Assembly (NCBI RefSeq): GCF_003946865.1
Contig: NZ_QXTH01000001.1
Location: 124,001 to 188,000 of the forward strand
DNA from: Antribacter gilvus
GTDB lineage: Bacteria > Actinomycetota > Actinomycetes > Actinomycetales > Cellulomonadaceae
Length of the DNA: 64,000 bases
Direction: 5' to 3'
Shown here: in pieces, positions 28,225-37,584 of the stretch
Numbering within the stretch: position 1 is the first letter of the stretch
How the letters are laid out: every line of letters begins with the position of its first letter
Notes under the pieces: model-generated
The model's input: the letters and a program-made list of their open reading frames with translations, nothing else
The model's database searches: none
What the model was told of the DNA's origin: nothing
Translations under genes and position numbers: made by a program

Positions 28225-29316
28225 ATGGTCTCATCGTCGCGACCGAATGATCCGGTACATCCACATACTACGCGCCCAGACCGGCGCCCCACCATCGTCG
28301 ACGTCGCACGAGCGGCGGGCGTCTCGACGGCCGTCGTCTCGTACGCGCTCAACGGCCGGCCGGGAGTCTCCGCCTCGACCCGCGAACGCGTCCTGCGCGT
28401 CGCGGACGAGCTGGGCTGGCGTCCCGCCACGGCGGCGCGCTCGCTCCGCAGCGGCCCAGCCGCCGCGGGCCTCGTCCTGGTGCACGACGGGCGCAACGGC
28501 GCCCGGGCCGCCTCCGCGCTCGACCTCGTGGTCGGCGCGCAGGAGGCCCTCGGCGTGGACGGTCCAACGCTCGCCGTCCACGTGGCGCCTACGGTCGCCG
28601 GCGCCGCGACCCTCATGGAGACCTGGTGGACGGAGCGGCGGTACGCCGCGTTCGTGGTCCCCCACGCCCGGTCCGACGACGCCCGGCTCGCCGCCCTGCG
28701 CCGCCTCAACGCGCCCGCCGTGGTGGTGGGCGAGGTGCCCGGCGTCTCGCCACCCGGCTGGCGGCACGTCAGCCTCGACGACGCCGCGGCCTTCGCCCGG
28801 CTCGGGTCCTTCCTGGCCGATCTCGGCCATACCCGGGTCGCCATGCTGGCAGGGTCGGAGGAGCTGCTCGCGCCCCGGCGCCGCACCGCGGCCCTCCGCG
28901 CGGCCCTGGGTGAGCGCGGTGCCTCGCTCCGGACGGTGGCGGGCGAGGGGGCGGACAAGGCGGCGGCCGCCGTGCGCCCGCTCCTCTCCGGACCCGACCG
29001 GCCCACGGCGATCGTGACCGACGACGACGCCACCGCGGGCGTCGTGCTCGACGTCGCCCGCCGGCTGGGGCTCTCGGTGCCGTGGGACCTCTCGGTGGTC
29101 GCCGGGACCGACGCTGCTGCCTGCCACCTGACCACCCCCTCGCTCACGGCCGTACCCTTCCCGGTCCGTGAGCTCGGGCTGGCCGTCGGCGCCGCCCTGC
29201 TGGACGTCCTCGGCGGTGACACGCCCGCGCGGGGCGCGCCGACGGCGCCGGGCAACGGGACCGTGGCCGTAGGGAACCTCGTGGTCAGGGGCTCGACCGC
29301 CCCTCCACCCTCCTGA
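28225..29316 (+). CDS. LacI-family transcriptional repressor
   Basis: 363 residues from ATG at 28225. The N-terminal DNA-binding unit is complete (PTIVDVARAAGVSTAVVSYA, then LNGRPGVSASTRERV and the hinge helix ATAARSLRSG). A PBP1-like effector domain with DDDATAGVVLDVARRLGLSV and VVAGTDAAACHLTTPSLT follows. It lies immediately before the GH6 cellulase gene, so sugar-dependent control of the cellulases is the likeliest job, with cellobiose as an obvious but unproven effector. The first 30 residues before the HTH are a hydrophilic extension. Confidence 0.88.
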   Translation: MVSSSRPNDPVHPHTTRPDRRPTIVDVARAAGVSTAVVSYALNGRPGVSASTRERVLRVADELGWRPATAARSLRSGPAAAGLVLVHDGRNGARAASALDLVVGAQEALGVDGPTLAVHVAPTVAGAATLMETWWTERRYAAFVVPHARSDDARLAALRRLNAPAVVVGEVPGVSPPGWRHVSLDDAAAFARLGSFLADLGHTRVAMLAGSEELLAPRRRTAALRAALGERGASLRTVAGEGADKAAAAVRPLLSGPDRPTAIVTDDDATAGVVLDVARRLGLSVPWDLSVVAGTDAAACHLTTPSLTAVPFPVRELGLAVGAALLDVLGGDTPARGAPTAPGNGTVAVGNLVVRGSTAPPPS

Positions 29317-29329
29317 CGCTTGGTTGCCC

Positions 29330-29339
29330 TAATCGATTA
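29330..29339. promoter_or_regulatory. LacI-type operator candidate before the GH6 gene
   Basis: The 10-base perfect palindrome TAATCGATTA with a central CG matches the half-site style of LacI-family operators. It lies between the LacI gene and the GH6 start, 134 bases before the GTG. It differs from the AGCGCT operator near position 260. Confidence 0.4.
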
Positions 29340-29472
29340 ACCAGGTGTCACCCGGGTCAAGCAGCGTGCAAACGTGCGTCCTGCCGCTGCAGAAAGGCCT
29401 GCTGCGGTGCGCGCGCCCGCGCCGGCGGATGCCGGCGAGGGGCGGCGCCCAGTACGACCTGTGGAGGTCAAA

Positions 29473-32031
29473 GTGGTAACAGCAACGAGCCGCTCCGGCG
29501 GTGTCCGGGCGCGGAAGGGGGTGGCAGCCTTCGCAGCAGCGGTGGCCATCGCGGCCCCCGCGATCGTCACGGTCGTGACAGCAGCGCCTGCAGCGGCGGC
29601 GCTGGTCGACAATCCGTTCGTCGGGGCCACCCAGTACATCAACCCGGACTGGCAGGCCACCGTCGAGGCGTCGGCGACGCAGGTCGCCGGCAGCGATCCC
29701 GCGCTCGCCGCGAAGATGCGTGCGATCAAGAACAGCCCGACCTCCGTGTGGATGGACCGGATCGCTGCCATCAACGGCACCGACCGGCAGCACGGTCTCG
29801 AATGGCACCTCGACCAGGCCCTCGCGCAGAAGCAGGGCTCGACGCCGCTCGTCTTCAACATCGTCATCTACGACCTGCCCGGTCGTGACTGCTTCGCCCT
29901 CGCCTCGAACGGGGAGCTCCCCCCGACCGCCGCGGGCATGCAGCGGTACAAGACCGAGTACATCGACCCGATCGCGGCGCTGCTCAACCAGCCCGAGTAC
30001 GAGGGCATCCGCTTCGTCGCGACGATCGAGCCCGACTCGCTGCCGAACATGGTCACCAACATGTCCGACCCCGACTGCAGCGTCTCGGCGCCGTACTACC
30101 GCGAGGGCGTGCAGTACGCGCTGACCAAGCTCTACGAGGTCGGCAACGTCTACAGCTACATCGATGCCGCCCACGCGGGCTGGCTGGGCTGGGACGACAA
30201 CGCCACCAAGGCGGCCACCGAGTTCGAGAGCGTCATCGAGGGCTCCACCTACGGCTGGAACGCCGTGTCGGGCTTCGTGACCAACACTGCCAACTCGACG
30301 CCCCTGGTCGAGCCGTTCCTGACCGACCCGGGCCTGCAGATCGGCGGCTCGTTCACGCGTCAGGCGAAGTGGTTCGAGTGGAACCCGAACTTCGACGAGA
30401 GCGACTGGACGGCGCGTCTGCACTCGCTGATGGTCAGCAAGGGCGCTCCCGCGAGCCTCGGCATGCTCATCGACACCTCCCGCAACGGCTGGGGCGGCTC
30501 CGCCCGGCCCACCGCGGTGAGCACCTCGACGAACATCGACACCTACGTCGACCAGTCCCGCGTGGACCGTCGCACGCACCGCGGCGCGTGGTGCAACCCG
30601 TCCGGCGCCGGCATCGGCGAGCGTCCCACGGTCGCCCCGAGCGGCTACACCGCCTCGCACCTCGACGCCTTCGTGTGGGTCAAGCCCCCGGGTGAGTCGG
30701 ACGGCTCCTCCACGGAGATCCCGAACGACGAGGGCAAGCGCCTGGACCGCATGTGCGACCCGACGTACTCCACCTCTGTGCTCGGCGGCAACCTGACCGG
30801 GGCGCTCCCCGGTGCGCCGCTCTCGGGCCACTGGTTCCACAACCAGTTCGCCATGCTCGTGCAGAACGCGTACCCGGTGATCGGTGGCGGTACCGGCGGC
30901 GACACGCAGGCCCCGTCGGTGCCCTCGGGCCTGACGGCCGGCACCGTCACGTCCTCGTCGGTGGCTCTGAGCTGGACGGCCTCCACGGACAACGTGGGCG
31001 TCACCGGCTACGACGTCGTCAACGCCGCGGGCACCGTGGTGGCGACCTCGACGAGCGCCTCGGCGACCGTCTCCGGCCTCACGCCGAGCACGGCCTACCA
31101 GTTCCGGGTCCGGGCCAAGGACGCCGCGGGCAACACGTCCGGCTTCTCCACGGCGGTCTCGGCCACCACCACCGCCGGCGCCGGCGACACGCAGGCCCCG
31201 ACGGTCCCCTCGGGCCTGACGGCCGGCGCTGTGACCGCTTCCTCGGTGGCTCTGACCTGGGTCGCCTCCACGGACAACGTGGGAGTCACGGGCTACGACG
31301 TCGTCAACGCCGCGGGCACCGTCGTGGCGACCTCGACGAGCACCTCGGCGACCGTCTCGGGCCTGACGGCGAACACCGCCTACCAGTTCCGGGTCCGGGC
31401 CAAGGACGCCGCGGGCAACGTCTCCGCCTTCTCGGCGGCAGTCTCCGCGACGACCTCGGGCGGCACCACCGGCGACACCCAGGCCCCGACGGTCCCCTCG
31501 GGCCTGACGGCCGGCACCGTCACGTCCTCCTCGGTGGCACTGAGCTGGGCAGCCTCCACGGACAACGTGGGCGTCACCGGCTACGACGTGGTCAACGCCG
31601 CGGGCGCCGTGGTCGCGACCTCGACGAGCACCTCGGCGACCGTCTCCGGCCTGACGGCGAACACCGCCTACCAGTTCCGGGTCCGGGCCAAGGACGCCGC
31701 GGGCAACCTCTCCGCCTTCTCGGCGGCAGTCACCGCGACGACCTCGGGCGGCACCACCAACCCGGGCACCTGCTCGGCCTCGCTGCGGATCGTGAACTCG
31801 TGGCAGGGCGGCTACCAGGCCGAGGTCACCGTGACGGCCGGCACGTCGGCCATCACCCGCTGGACGGTCGCGCTCGGCACCACGCCGAGCCAGATCTGGA
31901 GCGCCACGCTGTCCGGCCAGAACGCGTCCAACGCGGCCTGGAACGGCAGCCTCGGCGCCGGCGCGAGCACCACGTTCGGGTTCATCGGTTCCGGCACCGT
32001 GCCGGCCGCCGGCTCCCGTACCTGCTCGTAA
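29473..32031 (+). CDS. secreted family 6 cellulase (cellobiohydrolase type) with three FN3 and CBM2
   Basis: 852 residues from GTG at 29473, chosen because GGAGG lies five bases upstream; other GTGs 5' lack this. A signal peptide ends near residue 43 (VVTAAPAAAA). The GH6 domain (about 45-470) has signature 1 VIYDLPGRDCFALASNGE with proton donor Asp139 and signature 2 VATIEPDSLP (Asp188); VWVKPPGESDG is the base-side loop. Three FN3 modules start at 477, 572 and 668; CBM2 occupies 767-852 with two terminal cysteines and surface tryptophans. The large domain and C-terminal lid loops resemble Cellulomonas CbhA-type exoglucanases. It inverts and releases cellobiose from cellulose chain ends. Confidence 0.93.
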   Translation: MVTATSRSGGVRARKGVAAFAAAVAIAAPAIVTVVTAAPAAAALVDNPFVGATQYINPDWQATVEASATQVAGSDPALAAKMRAIKNSPTSVWMDRIAAINGTDRQHGLEWHLDQALAQKQGSTPLVFNIVIYDLPGRDCFALASNGELPPTAAGMQRYKTEYIDPIAALLNQPEYEGIRFVATIEPDSLPNMVTNMSDPDCSVSAPYYREGVQYALTKLYEVGNVYSYIDAAHAGWLGWDDNATKAATEFESVIEGSTYGWNAVSGFVTNTANSTPLVEPFLTDPGLQIGGSFTRQAKWFEWNPNFDESDWTARLHSLMVSKGAPASLGMLIDTSRNGWGGSARPTAVSTSTNIDTYVDQSRVDRRTHRGAWCNPSGAGIGERPTVAPSGYTASHLDAFVWVKPPGESDGSSTEIPNDEGKRLDRMCDPTYSTSVLGGNLTGALPGAPLSGHWFHNQFAMLVQNAYPVIGGGTGGDTQAPSVPSGLTAGTVTSSSVALSWTASTDNVGVTGYDVVNAAGTVVATSTSASATVSGLTPSTAYQFRVRAKDAAGNTSGFSTAVSATTTAGAGDTQAPTVPSGLTAGAVTASSVALTWVASTDNVGVTGYDVVNAAGTVVATSTSTSATVSGLTANTAYQFRVRAKDAAGNVSAFSAAVSATTSGGTTGDTQAPTVPSGLTAGTVTSSSVALSWAASTDNVGVTGYDVVNAAGAVVATSTSTSATVSGLTANTAYQFRVRAKDAAGNLSAFSAAVTATTSGGTTNPGTCSASLRIVNSWQGGYQAEVTVTAGTSAITRWTVALGTTPSQIWSATLSGQNASNAAWNGSLGAGASTTFGFIGSGTVPAAGSRTCS
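30901..31761 (+). repeat. three tandem FN3-coding repeats
   Basis: Three in-frame copies of 285-288 bases begin at 30901, 31186 and 31474. All contain the block YQFRVRAKDAAGN (at 31096, 31381 and 31669) with nearly identical DNA; a fourth copy lies in the GH5 gene (33566-33835). They are linkers between catalytic and cellulose-binding modules. Confidence 0.9.
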
Positions 32032-32042
32032 GCACCACCCCT

Positions 32043-32086
32043 GCGCCGGGGTAGCACCGCCCACCAGGGCGGCGCTACCCCGGCGC
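32043..32086 (+). terminator. hairpin after the GH6 gene
   Basis: A 20-bp stem with one mismatch (32043-32062 with 32067-32086) and a four-base ACCA loop starts 11 bases after the stop. Confidence 0.88.
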
Positions 32087-32149
32087 TCGACTGAGCGGCG
32101 AGGTCCGCCCCCGCGCGCCCCGCCGGCCCCATGGAAGGAAAGAACTCAG

Positions 32150-34150
32150 GTGAGACCTCGTACCCCACGTATCGATTCGGCAGCGGTCCCCGCTGCCCGA
32201 CGGCGCCGCGGCCTCCGTGGCATCGCGGCGCTGGGCGCCGCCCTGGTCGCCTCGGCAGGGCTGGCCGTGCCGGCCGCGACGGTGTCGACGACTCTCGCCG
32301 CCGCTCCTGCGGCGGCTGCCCCCGCCACCGACGGCGACGACTGGCTGCACACCGACGGCAACCAGATCGTCGACGCGGACGGCACCCCGGTGTGGCTGAC
32401 CGGCGCCAACTGGTTCGGCTTCAACGCGAGCGAGCGCGTGTTCCACGGCCTCTGGTCGGGGAACATCACCAACATCACGCGGCAGATGGCGCAGCGCGGC
32501 ATCAACGTGGTGCGGGTGCCGATCTCGACCACGCTCCTGCTGGAGTGGAAGGCCGGGCAGGCGACCGCCCCGAACGTCAACACCTATGCGAACCCCGAGC
32601 TGGCCGGCATGGACAGCAAGGAGGTCTTCGACTACTTCCTGACGCTCTGCGAGCGGTTCGGCATCAAGGTGGTCGTGGACGTGCACTCCGCGGCCGCCGA
32701 CAACTCCGGCCACATCTACCCGGTGTGGTGGAACGACTCTGTCGGCGTCACGACCGAGGAGTTCTACCAGGCGTGGGAGTGGGTGGCGACCGAGTACCGC
32801 AACAACGACACCATCATCGGCGCCGACCTCAAGAACGAGCCGCACGGCAAGGCGAACGAGACCCTGCGCGCGAAGTGGGACGGCTCGACCGACGCCGACA
32901 ACTTCAAGCACGTCGCCGAGACGGCGGGCCGTCGCATCCTCGCGATCAACCCGAACCTGCTGATCTTCGTCGAGGGCATCGAGGTCTACCCGCGCGAGGG
33001 CAAGTCGTGGACCTCCACGACGCCCACCGACTTCTACTCCAACTGGTGGGGCGGCAACCTGCGCGGTGCGCGGGAGTTCCCCGTCAACCTGGGGGCCAAC
33101 CAGGACCAGCTCGTCTACTCGCCGCACGACTACGGCCCCGCCGTGTTCCAGCAGCCCTGGTTCCAGGGCGACTGGTCGCGTGCCACCGTCGAGCGCGACG
33201 TGTGGGACCCGAACTGGCTGTACCTCCACAAGGAGGACACGTCCCCGCTGCTCATCGGCGAGTGGGGCGGCTTCATGGACGGCGGTGCGAACGAGAAGTG
33301 GATGCTCGCCATGCGTGACGCCATCGTCGACTACGAGCTGCACCACACCTTCTGGTGCATCAACCCGAACTCGGGTGACACCGGCGGCCTCCTGAACAAC
33401 GACTGGGCCACCTGGGACGAGGAGAAGTACACGCTCCTGAAGCCGGCCCTGTGGGCGGAGGGCGGCAAGTTCGTGTCGCTCGACCACCAGGTCCCGCTCG
33501 GCGGCACCGGTTCCACGACGGGCATCTCGGTGGCCGACCTGGGCGGCGGCCCCACGCCGACGCCGGACACGACGGCGCCCGGCGCACCGTCGGCCGTGAC
33601 CGTCTCCGGCACCACCACCTCGTCCGTCTCCCTGGCCTGGACCGCGTCCACCGACAACGTCCGGGTCACCGGGTACGACGTGGTGAACGCGGCGGGTGCC
33701 GTGGTGGCTTCCTCGACCACTGCCTCGGCCACCGTGACCGGGCTGACCCCCGCCACGGCGTACCAGTTCCGGGTCCGGGCCAAGGACGCCGCCGGCAACG
33801 TGTCGGCGTTCTCCGCGGCGGTCTCGGCCACGACGGCGTCCGGACCGTCGAGCCCGCCGCCGGGCGCCTGCACCGCGACGTTCAAGGTGCTGAACGCGTG
33901 GCAGGGCGGGTTCCAGGCCGAGGTCACCGTGGCCTCGACCGTGGCGAAGAGCGGCTGGACCAACCAGTTCACGCTGCCGGCCGGCACCACGATCGGCAGC
34001 CTGTGGAGCGCCACGCACACCGTCTCCGGTAACACCGTGACGGTCAAGAACGCGGCATGGAACGGCAATATCGGCCCGGGCGCCTCGGCGACCTACGGCT
34101 TCACGGCCAACGGTGCCGCGCCGTCGGCCCTGGCGGTCGCCTGCAGCTGA
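32150..34150 (+). CDS. secreted family 5 endoglucanase with FN3 and CBM2
   Basis: 666 residues from GTG at 32150 with GGAAGGA about ten bases upstream. A long signal peptide has an arginine cluster (ARRRRGLRG) and ends near AAAPAAAAPA. The GH5 barrel (about 65-465) shows GADLKNEPHG with acid/base Glu230 and LLIGEWGGF with nucleophile Glu371, plus HDYGP. One FN3 module (from 473) and a CBM2 (574-666) follow, the latter starting CTATFKVLNAWQGG. It cuts internal beta-1,4-glucan bonds with retention and should act with the neighbouring GH6 enzyme. A strong terminator follows each gene, so they are separate transcripts. Confidence 0.94.
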   Translation: MRPRTPRIDSAAVPAARRRRGLRGIAALGAALVASAGLAVPAATVSTTLAAAPAAAAPATDGDDWLHTDGNQIVDADGTPVWLTGANWFGFNASERVFHGLWSGNITNITRQMAQRGINVVRVPISTTLLLEWKAGQATAPNVNTYANPELAGMDSKEVFDYFLTLCERFGIKVVVDVHSAAADNSGHIYPVWWNDSVGVTTEEFYQAWEWVATEYRNNDTIIGADLKNEPHGKANETLRAKWDGSTDADNFKHVAETAGRRILAINPNLLIFVEGIEVYPREGKSWTSTTPTDFYSNWWGGNLRGAREFPVNLGANQDQLVYSPHDYGPAVFQQPWFQGDWSRATVERDVWDPNWLYLHKEDTSPLLIGEWGGFMDGGANEKWMLAMRDAIVDYELHHTFWCINPNSGDTGGLLNNDWATWDEEKYTLLKPALWAEGGKFVSLDHQVPLGGTGSTTGISVADLGGGPTPTPDTTAPGAPSAVTVSGTTTSSVSLAWTASTDNVRVTGYDVVNAAGAVVASSTTASATVTGLTPATAYQFRVRAKDAAGNVSAFSAAVSATTASGPSSPPPGACTATFKVLNAWQGGFQAEVTVASTVAKSGWTNQFTLPAGTTIGSLWSATHTVSGNTVTVKNAAWNGNIGPGASATYGFTANGAAPSALAVACS

Positions 34151-34160
34151 CCCTCGAGGT

Positions 34161-34200
34161 GTCAGAAGCTCCCCGGTGCATTCACCGGGGAGCTTCTGAC
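34161..34200 (+). terminator. perfect 18-bp terminator hairpin after the GH5 gene
   Basis: Arms 34161-34178 and 34183-34200 pair without mismatch around a CATT loop, ten bases after the stop. Confidence 0.92.
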
Positions 34201-34301
34201 AACCCGCGCCGGACGGGATCGCCCTCGCTGAACAGGAAGTCCAGGTCGACCGACGCCATCGGGCCCGGGATCGGTCCCGGGCCCGGCGCGCTGTGCCGGG
34301 T

Positions 34302-35186
34302 TCAGCGGCTCTCGGCCGAGACCAGGTCCTTGGTCTCCTCCGCGGGGGCCTCGGCGTCCGCGGCGCCCGCGGCGGCAGCGGCCCGGCGGCTCGGGGCCGT
34401 CTTGCCGTGCGTTGCGTAGAGCATGAGGCCGACGAAGGTCAGCCCGCCCACGAGGTTGCCGATCACCGTGGGGATCTCGTTCCACACGAGGTAGTCCATG
34501 ATCGTGAAGTCGCCGCCGAGCAGGAGGCCCGACGGGAACAGGAACATGTTCACGATCGAGTGCTCGAAGCCCATGTAGAAGAACAGCATGATGGGCATCC
34601 ACATCGAGACGATCTTGCCCCACACGCTCTCCGACACCATGGCCAGCACCACACCTGTGGACACCATCCAGTTGCACAGGACCGCGCGCACGAACAGGGT
34701 GAGCATCCCGGCGGCGCCGTGGTCGGCGTAGCCCACGGTGCGCCCCTCGCCGATGACCCCGATGGCCTGGCCCACCGCGTCAGGCTCCACCGAGAACCCG
34801 TACGTGAAGTAGATGGCCATGAGCACGGCCACGGTGAAGGCGCCGGCGAAGTTGCCCACGAAGACGAGGCCCCAGTTGCGGAGCACGCCTCGGATCGTGA
34901 CGCCCGGGCGCTTGTCCAGCCATGCGAGCGGGGCGAGCGTGAAGACTCCCGTGAGCAGGTCGTAGCCGAGCAGGTACAGCATGCAGAACCCGACGGGGAA
35001 CAGCACGGCCCCGAGCAGCGGGTTCTCCGCCCGGACCGACACCGTCACCGCGAAGGCGGCGGCGATCGTCAGCAAGGCGGCGCCCATGTACGAGCGGATC
35101 AGCGTGTCCCGCGTGGACATGAAGACCTTTGCCTCACCCGCGTCGATCATGCGGGTGACGAGGTCCTTCGGCTTCACATAAGGCAT
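34302..35186 (-). CDS. formate/nitrite transporter (FNT) family channel
   Basis: 294 residues from ATG at 35186 with GGAGG nine bases upstream. Six membrane helices with internal duplication are visible. FNT elements include [16 protein letters not shown], the FVGNFAGAF re-entrant segment, [15 protein letters not shown] and [16 protein letters not shown], whose His is the central pore residue. It forms a pentameric channel for formate, nitrite or hydrosulfide. No pyruvate formate-lyase or nitrite reductase lies nearby to decide the ion. The C-terminal 35 residues are Ala/Glu-rich. Confidence 0.92.
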   Translation of the reverse strand: MPYVKPKDLVTRMIDAGEAKVFMSTRDTLIRSYMGAALLTIAAAFAVTVSVRAENPLLGAVLFPVGFCMLYLLGYDLLTGVFTLAPLAWLDKRPGVTIRGVLRNWGLVFVGNFAGAFTVAVLMAIYFTYGFSVEPDAVGQAIGVIGEGRTVGYADHGAAGMLTLFVRAVLCNWMVSTGVVLAMVSESVWGKIVSMWMPIMLFFYMGFEHSIVNMFLFPSGLLLGGDFTIMDYLVWNEIPTVIGNLVGGLTFVGLMLYATHGKTAPSRRAAAAAGAADAEAPAEETKDLVSAESR

Positions 35187-35362
35187 GGGGGCAACCTCCG
35201 GTCGAGTGGGCGGCATCCTCGGCGGTGATGGCACCGGCCCGTGGTCCTCACTCGACTGTGCAACACCATGGTTTCCTCGGGCGCACGTCCGCGTTACCGG
35301 CGATGACCAACTTCCTCTCAGCCGGCGGGCGGCGGACGAGAGGTCCGGGGTGTCACGCGGCC

Positions 35363-35374
35363 GGGTAAACTCGG
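35363..35374 (+). promoter_or_regulatory. candidate purS promoter element shared with purA
   Basis: GGGTAAACTCGG is identical to the element before purA, here 34 bases before the purS start, with TGTCAC 12 bases upstream. The 173-base region between the divergent FNT and purS genes shows no other clear site. Confidence 0.45.
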
Positions 35375-35407
35375 CCAGGAACCCCCGTCATCTCCCGAGG
35401 AGCCCCT

Positions 35408-35668
35408 GTGGGACGCGTCGTCGTCGAGGTCATGCCCAAGCCCGAGATCCTGGACCCCCAGGGCAAGGCCGTGGTCGGTGCGCTGCCGCGCCTCGGCTTC
35501 ACGCAGTTCACGAGCGTCCGGCAGGGCAAGCGGTTCGAGCTCGAGGTGGACGGCGACGTCACGCCGGAGATCCTCGCGGCCGCCCAGGAGGCCGCGGAGA
35601 CGCTGCTCTCCAACCCGGTCATCGAGGACGTCGTGAGCGTGGTGGACGCCACCGAGGTGCCGGCGTGA
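35408..35668 (+). CDS. purS: FGAM synthase subunit PurS
   Basis: 86 residues from GTG at 35408. The sequence [19 protein letters not shown], then [13 protein letters not shown] matches PurS, the small structural subunit that channels ammonia between PurQ and PurL in formylglycinamidine ribonucleotide synthase. It overlaps purQ by four bases (GTGA). purL is not adjacent and must lie elsewhere. Confidence 0.95.
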   Translation: MGRVVVEVMPKPEILDPQGKAVVGALPRLGFTQFTSVRQGKRFELEVDGDVTPEILAAAQEAAETLLSNPVIEDVVSVVDATEVPA

Positions 35669-36378
35669 CCGCGCTGACCGGCGCCCGCATCGGCGTCATC
35701 ACGTTCCCCGGCACGCTCGACGACCGGGACGCGGCCCGTGCCGTGCGCCTCGCCGGCGCGGAGGCGGTCGCGCTGTGGCACGCCGACGCCGACCTCCAGG
35801 GCGTCGACGCAGTGGTGCTCCCCGGCGGCTTCTCCTACGGCGACTACCTGCGGGCCGGGGCGATCAGCCGCTTCGCTCCCGCCATGTCGGCCGTGGTGGA
35901 CGCCGCGAACGGCGGTATGCCGGTGCTCGGCATCTGCAACGGCTTCCAGATCCTCACCGAGGCGCACCTGCTGCCCGGGTCGATGGTGAAGAACGACCAC
36001 CTGCACTTCGTCTGCCGCGAGCAGTCCCTCGTGGTGGAGAACGCGTCCACCGCCTGGACCAACCAGTTCGAGGCGGGGCAGCGCATCACGATCCCGCTGA
36101 AGAACCAGGACGGCCAGTTCGTCGCCGACGAGCACGTCCTCGACGAGCTCGAGGGCGAAGGCCGCGTCGTCTTCCGGTACGACGGCTGGAACCCGAACGG
36201 TTCGCGCCGCGACATCGCGGGCATCAGCAACGCTCGCGGCAACGTGGTGGGCCTCATGCCGCACCCCGAGCACGCGGTCGAGGCCGGCTTCGGTCCGGCG
36301 GGGGCCGAGGGCCCGCGCGCGGGCACCGACGGCCTCACCTTCTTCACGTCCGTCCTGGCCTCGCTCGTCAGCGCGTGA
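35665..36378 (+). CDS. purQ: FGAM synthase glutaminase subunit PurQ
   Basis: 237 residues from GTG at 35665. It is a class I glutamine amidotransferase: [14 protein letters not shown] holds the nucleophilic Cys, and [13 protein letters not shown] the His and Glu of the triad. [16 protein letters not shown] is typical of PurQ. It supplies ammonia to PurL via PurS. It is translationally coupled at both ends (GTGA overlaps with purS and the next gene). Confidence 0.96.
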   Translation: MTALTGARIGVITFPGTLDDRDAARAVRLAGAEAVALWHADADLQGVDAVVLPGGFSYGDYLRAGAISRFAPAMSAVVDAANGGMPVLGICNGFQILTEAHLLPGSMVKNDHLHFVCREQSLVVENASTAWTNQFEAGQRITIPLKNQDGQFVADEHVLDELEGEGRVVFRYDGWNPNGSRRDIAGISNARGNVVGLMPHPEHAVEAGFGPAGAEGPRAGTDGLTFFTSVLASLVSA

Positions 36379-37559
36379 CACAACAGTCCTTGAGGCCGGG
36401 CCCCGGCGAGCGGGTCCCGGCCTCGCCGCTGCCCGACGGCGCCGCCGTGGTCACCTCCGGTGCACCCCTCGCCTCTCGCGTGCCGCTCGCCTCGCGTGCC
36501 GTCGCGGTGACGGTCGTCCGTTGGGACGACCCGGAGGCGGCGCGGCTGCGCGACCTGCAGCAGGCGGAGCTCGCCGTGCTCTACGGCCACCCGGACGAGG
36601 CGGACGGGGCGGACGAGCCCGCTGAGGCCGACCTCTCGCGAGACCAGGTCGACCCGTCGACGGTGACGGCGACCGTCCTGGTGCGCGTCGACGGCGAGGC
36701 TGCCGCCTGCGGTTCCGTGCGTGACATGTCAGGCCTGCCCGACGGCCGTGGCGGGGTGCACCCGTCGGCGACCGGCGAGGTGAAGCGCATGTACGTGGCT
36801 CCGTCGTTCCGCGGGCGCGGGCTCTCCCGGCGCGTGCTGGCGGCGGTCGAGACGGCGGCCGTGGAGGCCGGTCTGCGCGACCTCGTGCTCGAGTGCGGCA
36901 CGCTCCAGGTCGAGGCGATCGGGCTCTACCTGTCGATGGGGTACCTCCCGATCGAGCGCTTCGGCGTGTACGCGCAGGAGACGGGGTCCCGCTGCTTCGG
37001 CAAGGCGGTGCCCGAGCGTGCGGGGGCCGCCTCCGCGGGGGCTGCGCCCGCGGCCTTGCCCGAGCCCGCGGTCCTCGACCTGCGTCCGGTCGCATGGGAC
37101 CACGAGCACGCCGCCGCGCTGCGGCGCGAGATGCTGGCGTTCAACCTGGAGCGCTATCCCGAGGTGGCCGGGCACGTCGCGGTGCGCGGCGGCTTCGAGG
37201 GCGTCGACCCCCGGATGGGCGAGCGGGTCGTACTGACCCTGGTGGCCTACCGCGACGGCGAGCCCGTGGGCTGCGGGTCGCTGCGTCCGGCGCTCGTCGG
37301 GTCGGCGTTCGAGGTCAGGACGGTCTTCGTCCGCGAGCGTGCCCGGCGCGCCGGCGTTGCCTGGGCGCTCCTGGCGGCGCTGGAGGACGCAGCGCTCGGG
37401 CTCGGTGCGGACGAGCTGCTGCTCGAGACCGGCATCCGCCAGCCCGAGGCCCTGCGGCTCTACCTCGCTCTCGGTTTCCGGCCTGTGCTGCCCTTCCCGC
37501 CGTACGGCCCGGAGGACGACCCGTTCGGCCTGTTCCTGGGCAAGGCGCTCGGCCGCTGA
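36375..37559 (+). CDS. protein with two GNAT acetyltransferase domains
   Basis: 394 residues if the GTG overlapping purQ (GTGA) is used. A GTG at 36507 ([16 protein letters not shown]) would remove 44 low-complexity residues and place the start after a terminator-like hairpin, so it is a serious alternative. Domain 1 has the acetyl-CoA loop [19 protein letters not shown] and [17 protein letters not shown]. Domain 2 repeats the fold ([29 protein letters not shown]) but with a weaker acetyl-CoA loop. Possibly only one half is catalytic. Not recognisably MshD. Substrate unknown. Confidence 0.75.
   Translation: MTQQSLRPGPGERVPASPLPDGAAVVTSGAPLASRVPLASRAVAVTVVRWDDPEAARLRDLQQAELAVLYGHPDEADGADEPAEADLSRDQVDPSTVTATVLVRVDGEAAACGSVRDMSGLPDGRGGVHPSATGEVKRMYVAPSFRGRGLSRRVLAAVETAAVEAGLRDLVLECGTLQVEAIGLYLSMGYLPIERFGVYAQETGSRCFGKAVPERAGAASAGAAPAALPEPAVLDLRPVAWDHEHAAALRREMLAFNLERYPEVAGHVAVRGGFEGVDPRMGERVVLTLVAYRDGEPVGCGSLRPALVGSAFEVRTVFVRERARRAGVAWALLAALEDAALGLGADELLLETGIRQPEALRLYLALGFRPVLPFPPYGPEDDPFGLFLGKALGR
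36392..36424 (+). terminator. hairpin after purQ, inside the predicted GNAT start region
   Basis: A 12-bp stem with one bulged T (36392-36403 with 36412-36424) lies 14 bases after the purQ stop. If it terminates purSQ, the GNAT gene starts later. Confidence 0.5.
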
Positions 37560-37584
37560 GGGCCTCCGGCGGCCTCGGCCGCGA

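Noticed and set aside
22613-29357. TGTCACCCGGGT occurs before purA (22613) and again before the GH6 gene (29346)
   Set aside because: It is mostly the palindrome ACCCGGGT, common at this GC; the GH6 copy lacks the following TAAACT and the genes are unrelated.
29329-32064. A 2.7-kb open frame opposite the GH6 gene
   Set aside because: Its repeats are the complement of the FN3 repeats; no start signal or domain. The GH6 reading is certain.
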